A DNA stretch of 16,207 nt from Bacteroidales bacterium (GTDB lineage Bacteria > Bacteroidota > Bacteroidia > Bacteroidales > JAADGE01): NCBI GenBank assembly GCA_029932445.1, contig JAOZQB010000047.1:1-16207 (forward strand), written 5' to 3'. Positions within the stretch are counted from its first letter, which is position 1. Each line of letters opens with the position of its first letter. A program made the translations under genes and the position numbers. The notes below the pieces were generated by a model, which searched no databases, was not told the origin of the DNA, and saw only the letters and a program-made list of their open reading frames with translations. Positions 8,370 through 15,116 of the stretch are shown here, one piece after another.

Positions 8370-9509
8370 ATGGTAATTTTGATACTTTTTTACTTGTTTT
8401 TTCCTGCCGTTATACTTTTCCTTACGCATAAATTCAGCGCAATGAATAAAATCGGTTCGGTGCTGATTGCTTATTTTTTCGGTTTGGTAATTGGTAACAG
8501 CGGACTAATGCCCGATAATGTTCAGGAAATTCAGAAAAATTTCTCGGAAATCAGTGTTTTATTGGCTCTTCCGTTATTATTGTTTTCAGCAAATATTAAA
8601 GAATGGCTTCATGTTGCGGGGAAAACGATGTTGTCCGGTTTATTAGTGGCAATTGCAGTGGTTATTGTTGTTGTTTCGGGATATTTTATATTTGTAAAAG
8701 ACATTCCGGATGGATGGAAAGTTGCCGGTTTGCTGACCGGAGTTTATACCGGCGGAACACCGAATATGGCAGCTGTTAAAACAGCTTTGGATGTGACTCC
8801 TGATATGTTTATTATAACTCATACCTACGATATGCTTGTTTGTACCGTGTTTTTGTTAATGGCAATGACGATTTTTCAACGTTTCGGTTTGATGTTTTTA
8901 CCGGCATTTAAATCAAATTCGAAAATGAATGTTAAGAAAGAAGTTGAAAAAGCGGAAGAATTGGAATCTTATGTCGGGATATTAAATAAAGAAAACCGTT
9001 TGCCTTTGCTGAAATCGTTCGGTCTTTCAATATTAATATTAGCTGTGGGCGGCGGTTTAAGTATGATTGTGCCGAAAGACTATTCTGCTGTTACGGCTAT
9101 TCTGACAATTACGACTTTAGGCATTGGTCTGTCATTAATTCCGGCTGTTCATAATATACCGAAGACTTTTCATCTCGGAATGTATCTGATATTAATATTT
9201 AGTTTGGTTGTGGCAACCATGGGTGATTTAACAACCATTACAAATATTTCAACGGAAATCTTTTTGTATGTTCTTTATGTTGTTTTCGGAATAACCATAT
9301 TAAATTTTATTTTTTCCGCAATTTTCAGAATTGATGTCGATACGGCAATTATTACGATGACGTCATTAATTTTTTCTCCGCCCTTTGTTCCGGTTGTTGC
9401 GGCAAAGTTAAAAAATAAAGAAATTATTCTTTCCGGCTTAACGGTTGGTATTATCGGCTATGCCGTAGGTAATTATTTGGGTATTGTAATTGCTTATGCC
9501 TTAAAATAA
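8370..9509 (+). CDS. DUF819 family integral membrane protein
   Basis: 379 residues, almost entirely hydrophobic, with about ten or more predicted membrane helices and a charged cytoplasmic-type loop near 190-210 (KKEVEKAEELE). The conserved TGGTPNMAAV segment (about 127-136) and the C-terminal KNKEIILSGLTVGIIGYAVGN pattern are what I recognise as DUF819 (YjcL-like). The family looks like a secondary transporter, with glycine/proline-rich breaks in the helices, but no substrate is established to my knowledge. The ATG lies 12 bases after the GNAT-like gene, so the two are probably one operon. A hairpin directly follows the stop. Confidence 0.85.
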   Translation: MVILILFYLFFPAVILFLTHKFSAMNKIGSVLIAYFFGLVIGNSGLMPDNVQEIQKNFSEISVLLALPLLLFSANIKEWLHVAGKTMLSGLLVAIAVVIVVVSGYFIFVKDIPDGWKVAGLLTGVYTGGTPNMAAVKTALDVTPDMFIITHTYDMLVCTVFLLMAMTIFQRFGLMFLPAFKSNSKMNVKKEVEKAEELESYVGILNKENRLPLLKSFGLSILILAVGGGLSMIVPKDYSAVTAILTITTLGIGLSLIPAVHNIPKTFHLGMYLILIFSLVVATMGDLTTITNISTEIFLYVLYVVFGITILNFIFSAIFRIDVDTAIITMTSLIFSPPFVPVVAAKLKNKEIILSGLTVGIIGYAVGNYLGIVIAYALK

Positions 9510-9535
9510 AAAACGAGCCGTAAATGACTCGTTTT
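9510..9535. terminator. Bidirectional terminator between converging genes
   Basis: AAAACGAG (9510-9517) pairs with CTCGTTTT (9528-9535), with partial inner pairing around a TAAA loop. It touches the stop of the DUF819 gene and lies 24 bases beyond the stop of the converging outer-membrane protein gene, so one hairpin can serve both. The T-run is short (four), so strength is uncertain. Confidence 0.7.
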
Positions 9536-9559
9536 CTGAAATATTATAGAACTAAATTA

Positions 9560-10132
9560 TTAGAATCTGTAATTTACACCGCCCATCATATAATAAGGTG
9601 CACCTACGGCAAATTCTATATTAGCACCGATATTATCAGTAAAATAGCCTCTGACGCCGAAAGCAATTAACTGAGGTGCAAATCCCAAACCTGAGAATTT
9701 ACTGTCTTGAAGAGCCGTGAGAGTTGGGTCATTTGTCGGAATATCTATTTTATACCCCCAATTAGTCATTCCTAATCTGATTCCTGAATACATATCTAAT
9801 TTATCTGATTTTCCGTAATGAAATAAAGCTCTTATTGCGAAATTCATTCTTTTTATTGCGAAAGAACCTTCAGTATCAGAAAATTTAAATTGTTGGAAAG
9901 AAGCAGCTGCTCCGGCACTTAGAAAATCAGTAACCATATAATCATAGCTCAATTGCATTGCCGGTGTAGCTGAATATCCGTCAATTGTATCAACATTTAC
10001 AACTGCACGCATTAATACTCCGATTAAACTTATTCCCGCATCGGCACTTACGGTAGATTTGTAATCTTGTGCAAAAGCACTTGAGGCAACAATAAATAGT
10101 GCCAAAACAGTAATTGTAATTCGTTTTTTCAT
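9560..10132 (-). CDS. Small outer-membrane beta-barrel protein
   Basis: 190 residues. A clean signal peptide, MKKRITITVLALFIVASSAFAQ, is followed by alternating amphipathic strands rich in glycine and aromatic residues, ending in GGVNYRF with a C-terminal phenylalanine, the usual mark of an outer-membrane barrel folded by BAM. It resembles the broad OmpA/OmpW-like 'outer membrane beta-barrel' group; no specific function can be assigned. I chose the ATG at 10132 because it opens the signal peptide directly; an ATG at 10165 in frame would add eleven residues before it and lies upstream of the likely transcription start. It sits 44 bases downstream of the ABC ATPase gene but has its own -7 box. 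Confidence 0.85.
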   Translation of the reverse strand: MKKRITITVLALFIVASSAFAQDYKSTVSADAGISLIGVLMRAVVNVDTIDGYSATPAMQLSYDYMVTDFLSAGAAASFQQFKFSDTEGSFAIKRMNFAIRALFHYGKSDKLDMYSGIRLGMTNWGYKIDIPTNDPTLTALQDSKFSGLGFAPQLIAFGVRGYFTDNIGANIEFAVGAPYYMMGGVNYRF

Positions 10133-10162
10133 TTCTTTAAATTTTAAATTAATATTAGATAA

Positions 10163-10170
10163 CAAAAGTA
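10163..10170 (-). promoter_or_regulatory. -7 box of a Bacteroidota promoter for the outer-membrane protein gene
   Basis: On the minus strand this reads TACTTTTG, an exact TAnnTTTG match and the same octamer as at the rpsF promoter. The start codon at 10132 lies about 30 bases downstream. No TTTG -33 box is seen at the usual distance, which would fall inside the end of the ABC ATPase gene. Confidence 0.55.
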
Positions 10171-10176
10171 TAATTA

Positions 10177-11187
10177 TTAATCTATTTCAGTCAGTTTCTT
10201 TATTAATTCGTAAATGCCGGTATATTCAAAACGATTTTCATAATTTTTTATTATAAATTTATTATTGTTAATGATTTCAAGTGATTTTGATTTTTCCGAG
10301 TCAGATTCATAAAACCCTTTTCTTTGTAATGCATTGATAATGACCTTCTCTAATTTGACGGATTGTGAACTGTTAATGACATTAATCGGAAATTTTCGAT
10401 TAAACTTTACGGAATATTCAAAAGTATCGGAATTAAAAAATACATGTTTATCCGAGAAAATGTTTTGTAACATCCCTCTTAAAAATAAATCTTCCGGACT
10501 GCCTTCATAAATCTTTTTGTCTTTAATTAACCAAACTTTATCACAATATTTTAAGGCAATGTTTAAATCATGAGTTGAAAAAATAATGGTTTTATTTAAA
10601 TTTTGAGCTGTTTGAGACAGTATTTTATAAAGAGAAAATTTATTTTCCAAATCAAGAAAAGCAGCAGGTTCGTCAAGTAAAATAATATCAGTTTCTTGTG
10701 CCAGTGCTCTGGCTGTCATTATTTTCTGACGTTCTCCGTCACTGATTTCCGTAATCAGCCGTTCTTTAAAATCACTCATTCCTACAGTTTCCAAAGCCGA
10801 TTCAATTATTTTTTTATCTTTTTCGGAATTTTGATTTGAAAATGTTTGATGAGGATACCTTCCCAGAGCAACTATATCTTTTACCTTCAGATACTTTGTT
10901 TGAATTATTTCGGAAGAAACAAAAGCGATTTTTTTTGCAGATTCTATTTTAGTATATTCCGAATTATTTTTACCGTCAATCTTAATTTCGCCTGATAATA
11001 ACTCTTGTAATCCTATTATGGTTCGTAATAATGTACTTTTCCCGGAACCGTTTATACCGATAAGAGCAATTAATTCTCCTTTTTCGGCAGAAATATTAAT
11101 ATTTTGCAGCAGTTCTTTAGTTCCTTTTTTTAAGTTGAAACCGATATCTGCATTTTGAATTGATAGTTTTGTTATTTCTTTAATCAA
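10177..11187 (-). CDS. ABC transporter ATP-binding protein, FecE/BtuD (siderophore, haem or B12 importer) class
   Basis: 336-residue cytosolic ATPase that would drive an inner-membrane importer. Walker A GINGSGKST is at 44-52, the signature ISDGERQ at 148-154, Walker B IILLDEP at 168-174 with the catalytic Glu at 173, the D-loop near 177-179 and the H-loop His at 206. The VKDIVALGRYPHQTF segment (about 102-116) is typical of FecE/FepC/HmuV/BtuD ATPases. The Q-loop position (about 91-93) reads SSE instead of the usual Gln. An extra region of about 85 residues follows the nucleotide-binding domain. No permease or binding protein is adjacent, so the substrate cannot be read from context. The start is TTG at 11187: an in-frame stop lies just upstream and no ATG is available before Walker A. 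Confidence 0.87.
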   Translation of the reverse strand: MIKEITKLSIQNADIGFNLKKGTKELLQNINISAEKGELIALIGINGSGKSTLLRTIIGLQELLSGEIKIDGKNNSEYTKIESAKKIAFVSSEIIQTKYLKVKDIVALGRYPHQTFSNQNSEKDKKIIESALETVGMSDFKERLITEISDGERQKIMTARALAQETDIILLDEPAAFLDLENKFSLYKILSQTAQNLNKTIIFSTHDLNIALKYCDKVWLIKDKKIYEGSPEDLFLRGMLQNIFSDKHVFFNSDTFEYSVKFNRKFPINVINSSQSVKLEKVIINALQRKGFYESDSEKSKSLEIINNNKFIIKNYENRFEYTGIYELIKKLTEID

Positions 11188-11269
11188 AATAATAAGATAA
11201 ATTCAGACGTTTAGATTTTTATAATAATGAATTAATTTCAATTATTCAATTTCAATTCACATTATTTTT

Positions 11270-11277
11270 TAAATTTG
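11270..11277 (+). promoter_or_regulatory. -7 box of a Bacteroidota promoter for the propeller-barrel gene
   Basis: TAAATTTG matches TAnnTTTG exactly and lies 31 bases before the start codon at 11309. The nearest -33-like element is TTTC at 11250-11253 with a spacer of only 16, so that half is weak. It sits in a 121-base divergent gap with the ABC ATPase gene; no matching box was found on the other strand. Confidence 0.55.
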
Positions 11278-11308
11278 TGTTTTGAGATGCTAAGTAAATA
11301 ATTTCAAT

Positions 11309-14300
11309 TTGAAAGAAGGCAAAAAATATCGACAAGTTTTACTTTTTTTTATTTTATTTTTCCTGTCTGAAGGACTTTATGCTCAGTTTTATAACGGACA
11401 TCAAATGACATTCGGAAAGAATCGTGTGCAATATCGAAACAGATATTGGCGCTATCACAGGTTTGACAGATTTGACGTTTATTTCTATAAAAACGGAGAC
11501 AGTTTAAGCAGAAAAGTAGCTCGTATTGCAGAAAAAAAAATTACCGAAACCGAAAATTTTTTCGGATACGGTATTCAGAAACGTTTGATTTTTTTGTGTT
11601 ATAAAAACCTGTCTTCATTCAGAGAAAGTAATGTTGGTTATGATACCGGAAATGAAAACTCAAATATCGGGGGTTCTACTCAAATAGTTGACAATAAGGT
11701 ATTTGTGTATTATGACGGATCTTATGAAAATCTTGAAAAACAAATTGTATCCGGTATAACGCAAGTATTAATAAATGATATGCTTTACGGCGGCAGTTAC
11801 GGAAAACGATTTACAAATTCTGCTTTAATTGAATTACCGGAATGGTATGAGAAAGGATTAATAAGCTATTTAAGCGAAAAATGGAATGTGAAAATTGAAA
11901 ATCGAATTAAAGACGGCTTTAAAAGTAAAAAATATAAAAAAATCAATCATTTAATCGGTGAAGATGCTAAATATGCCGGTCACTCATTTTGGTATTTTAT
12001 AGGTGAAACATACGGAAAAGATGTTATTCCTAACATCATTTATATGACTCGGATTAATAAAAGTACCGATAACGGATTTAAATATGTTCTCGGACTTTCC
12101 GTGAAAGAATTATCTCCGCTTTGGAAAGATTTTTATAATGAACGATTCGGAAAACAATTAAGTACTGAGAATTTACCGGATCAAAAGTTTGAGGTTTTAA
12201 AATCCAAAAAATCAAGATTATTTCAAGAAGCAAAAATAAGTCCTGATAATCGTTATATTGCTTATGTAAGCAATGAATCCGGGAAATATCGTGTTTGTAT
12301 TTTTGATAAACAAACAAAAAAAGTAAAAGTTGTCAGAAAAAAAGGACATGCATTGGATCAGATTCCGGATTATTCGTTTCCTGTATTGGCTTGGCATCCT
12401 ACAGGAAAAATATTAACTTTTTTCACTGAAGAACAAGGCTATTTAAGAATGTTTTTATATCGACCGGATGACGGTAAACTGCAAAGGAGAAATATTCTGT
12501 TTTTTGATAAAGTATTGTCGGCATCCTATTCCGATGACGGTTTTTTACTGGCTGTTTCGGCTGTAATTGACGGGCAAACAGATATTTTTATTTACAATGT
12601 AGCAGCCGGAAATTTTGACAGAATTACCGATGATTCAGCAGATGATTATAATCCCTCTTTTATTGAAAATTCCTCGAAAATTATTTTTGCATCAAATCGC
12701 AATCAAACAGGATTGAAAAAATCACAGAAAGATTTATTTGTCTATGATTTTAAAACCGGTAAAATTTCGCAACTTACTAAAACCCCGTATATTGATGAAG
12801 ATTTACCGCTTGAAATTTCAAAAAATAAATATATGAGCCTGACCGATAAAACCGGTATTATCAACAGGCAAGTAATCAGATATGACAGTGCAATAAGTTA
12901 TATTGATACGACGATTCATTATCGTTATTATACGGATGATTATTTAATAAGTAATTATTCAAGAAATATTAACAGCTATGATATTAACAAAAATGAAAAT
13001 ACCGTATCCGAAATCATTTTTAATGATAAAAGATATTCGATATTCCTGGAAGATTTGAATATTTCGAAAATTAGGAATTATAAAAAAACGATTTTCAGAA
13101 ATCTGTTTACGTCAAAAATGAAATATACTGACAGTATTAGGAAAATTGCTGCTGAGAATGAACTGATTCAGGCAAAAAGAATCGACAGCATTAAAAAAAA
13201 TCCGCCTAAAAATTTATTGCATCCGGACAGTATTCCGGTTGATGTAAATAATTATATTTTTGAAACAGAGCGAAATATAAGATATTATCAAATTCATCCG
13301 ATTCTTGATACATTGAGTGAAGAAAAAGATTCCGTTCATTTTTTGCCGACTTTTAATTATTTGACAAATTTTTATACTAATCATTTGGTTCAGCAAGTAG
13401 ATTTCGGATTTTTAAATAATTCTTATCAAACGTTTACCGGCGGTGCATACTATTTTAATCCCGGAATGAATGTTTTTACAAAAGTCGGGCTTTATGATTT
13501 ATTTGAAGATTACCGAATATCCGGAGGTTTTCGATTGGGTATGAATCTTCAAAGTTTTGAATATTTATTAAGCTTGGAAAATTTAAAATCTCGAGTCGAT
13601 AAACAATATATTTTTCACAGACAAACTTATACCGGGCAATACGGAAATGACAGTACTTATTCTTTTTATGCAAAAATTATCTCTGATGAATTAATGTATC
13701 TTTTAAAATATCCGTTTAATCAAGTTGCATCCGTAAAAGCAACATTCAGTTTGCGCTATGATAAAGGAATCTATTTGTCAACGGATATGGCAACTTTGGC
13801 TGAACCTGCTGTTCATCAGTTTTTTTCCGGAATAAAATTGGAATACGTTTATGATGACACACGTAATTTGGGATTGAATTTATATGACGGAACACGGTTT
13901 AAATTATTTACCGAATATTATCAGGAAGTTGATCAGGAATATACAAATTTGCTGACCGTAGGCGGTGATTTCAGATGGTATAAACGGATTCATCGTGATT
14001 TGATTTTTGCAGCACGTTTTGCCGCGGGCTCATCTTTCGGAAAAAGTAAATTACTTTATTATCTCGGCGGTGTTGATAATTGGTATGTTTTGAATCAAAA
14101 TAAAATGCAATTTGATTATTCGGTTGATATTAATCAAAAAGAAAACTATGTTTATCAGGCTGTTGCGACAAATATGCGCGGTTTTGTTCAGAATGCTCGT
14201 AACGGAACCAATTTTTTTGTAATGAATAATGAAATCCGATTTCCTATAATTAAGTATTTTGCCAATCGTCCTTTAAATTCATCCTTATTGAATAATTTTC

Positions 14301-14566
14301 AAATTGTAGGGTTTGCGGATGCCGGGTCGGCTTGGTCGGGATTAACACCAAAAGACCCGTCGAATGCTTATAATACCGAAACGGTAAAAAACGGTCCTGT
14401 TACCGTAATTATTGATAAAAATCGAAGCCCGGTTGTTTTTGGATACGGATTCGGGGTACGAAGTAAAGTATTCGGTTATTTTGTACGACTGGATTGGGCT
14501 TGGGGAATTGATAACAATATTATTTTACCGCGTATATTTTATTTTTCATTAAATCTTGATTTCTAA
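11309..14566 (+). CDS. Outer-membrane protein with degenerate peptidase-MA-like domain, TolB-like propeller and BamA-like barrel
   Basis: 1085 residues. A signal peptide (1-26, ending LYAQ) is followed by a region resembling peptidase-MA-like (gluzincin) domains (about 30-280), including DGSYENLEKQIV and LPEWYEKGLISYL. Where relatives carry HExxH this protein reads SGITQ (148-152), so zinc catalysis is probably lost. WD40/TolB-type propeller blades follow (about 300-495; ISPDNRYIAYVSN, FIENSSKIIFASNRNQ), then a linker, then a surface-antigen/BamA-like barrel (about 680-1085) ending FSLNLDF. It likely spans the outer membrane with periplasmic soluble domains. Such proteins are often labelled TolB-like; the true role is unknown. 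The start is TTG at 11309: a stop lies in frame at 11291-11293, no ATG falls between, and the choice gives a full signal peptide. First gene of a run of three. Confidence 0.82.
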   Translation: MKEGKKYRQVLLFFILFFLSEGLYAQFYNGHQMTFGKNRVQYRNRYWRYHRFDRFDVYFYKNGDSLSRKVARIAEKKITETENFFGYGIQKRLIFLCYKNLSSFRESNVGYDTGNENSNIGGSTQIVDNKVFVYYDGSYENLEKQIVSGITQVLINDMLYGGSYGKRFTNSALIELPEWYEKGLISYLSEKWNVKIENRIKDGFKSKKYKKINHLIGEDAKYAGHSFWYFIGETYGKDVIPNIIYMTRINKSTDNGFKYVLGLSVKELSPLWKDFYNERFGKQLSTENLPDQKFEVLKSKKSRLFQEAKISPDNRYIAYVSNESGKYRVCIFDKQTKKVKVVRKKGHALDQIPDYSFPVLAWHPTGKILTFFTEEQGYLRMFLYRPDDGKLQRRNILFFDKVLSASYSDDGFLLAVSAVIDGQTDIFIYNVAAGNFDRITDDSADDYNPSFIENSSKIIFASNRNQTGLKKSQKDLFVYDFKTGKISQLTKTPYIDEDLPLEISKNKYMSLTDKTGIINRQVIRYDSAISYIDTTIHYRYYTDDYLISNYSRNINSYDINKNENTVSEIIFNDKRYSIFLEDLNISKIRNYKKTIFRNLFTSKMKYTDSIRKIAAENELIQAKRIDSIKKNPPKNLLHPDSIPVDVNNYIFETERNIRYYQIHPILDTLSEEKDSVHFLPTFNYLTNFYTNHLVQQVDFGFLNNSYQTFTGGAYYFNPGMNVFTKVGLYDLFEDYRISGGFRLGMNLQSFEYLLSLENLKSRVDKQYIFHRQTYTGQYGNDSTYSFYAKIISDELMYLLKYPFNQVASVKATFSLRYDKGIYLSTDMATLAEPAVHQFFSGIKLEYVYDDTRNLGLNLYDGTRFKLFTEYYQEVDQEYTNLLTVGGDFRWYKRIHRDLIFAARFAAGSSFGKSKLLYYLGGVDNWYVLNQNKMQFDYSVDINQKENYVYQAVATNMRGFVQNARNGTNFFVMNNEIRFPIIKYFANRPLNSSLLNNFQIVGFADAGSAWSGLTPKDPSNAYNTETVKNGPVTVIIDKNRSPVVFGYGFGVRSKVFGYFVRLDWAWGIDNNIILPRIFYFSLNLDF

Positions 14567-14583
14567 TCTTAAAATATAAAACG

Positions 14584-15087
14584 ATGTTACTAAAAAAAAT
14601 CTCATTAACACTTGCCGCTTTGATGTTTGCTATCTTTGTATTTGCACAAGAAGCTGAAAATAATGAAATTATTAATAATTCAAATGAATTGGGTATGCAT
14701 GCCGGATTTACAACCGGTATCGGTTTGTCATTTCGTCACTGGTCGAATAAATTCGGTGTTCAAGTTACGGCAATTCCTTTGAAAGCGAATGATTTTCAAT
14801 TTGTAAGTGCCGGATTAACAGGTTTGTATTCATTATCGAATAAAAAATATACTCGATTTTATTTGTATTTGGGGAATCATTTATTGATAAACAGTTCGTT
14901 TAATAATTGGTATTCAGATCAAAATCAAACAGAAACTCGATATAATTTGGGTTTCGGTACCGGTTTTGAAGTAGGAAAAAAAGTTCGATTTAACATAATG
15001 GTCGGATACGGTGCTTATAATATAACGAATGCACCTGATTATTATTTGTTACCGACTGTTGAATCCGGATTGTATTTTAAATTGTAA
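14584..15087 (+). CDS. Small outer-membrane beta-barrel protein
   Basis: 167 residues. The signal peptide MLLKKISLTLAALMFAIFVFAQ (1-22) is followed by a short acidic/asparagine-rich segment and then repeated amphipathic strands (MHAGFTTGIGLSFRHW, TRFYLYLGNHLLIN, YNLGFGTGFEVGKKVRFNIMVGYG), ending in GLYFKL. This pattern suits a small eight-stranded-type outer-membrane barrel, though the last residue is Leu rather than Phe. No specific family is recognised. The ATG is 17 bases after the propeller-barrel gene, so the two are very likely co-transcribed and may act together in the outer membrane. No similarity beyond the general fold is evident to the barrel encoded at 9560-10132. Confidence 0.8.
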   Translation: MLLKKISLTLAALMFAIFVFAQEAENNEIINNSNELGMHAGFTTGIGLSFRHWSNKFGVQVTAIPLKANDFQFVSAGLTGLYSLSNKKYTRFYLYLGNHLLINSSFNNWYSDQNQTETRYNLGFGTGFEVGKKVRFNIMVGYGAYNITNAPDYYLLPTVESGLYFKL

Positions 15088-15116
15088 CAGGATTATTCAA
15101 AATCAAAAAATAGCTG

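Noticed and set aside
3384..9559. Defence island or mobile element around the sensor and orphan genes
   Set aside because: No nuclease, methylase, integrase, transposase, toxin or direct repeat is seen, and base composition looks uniform with the ribosomal operon beside it.
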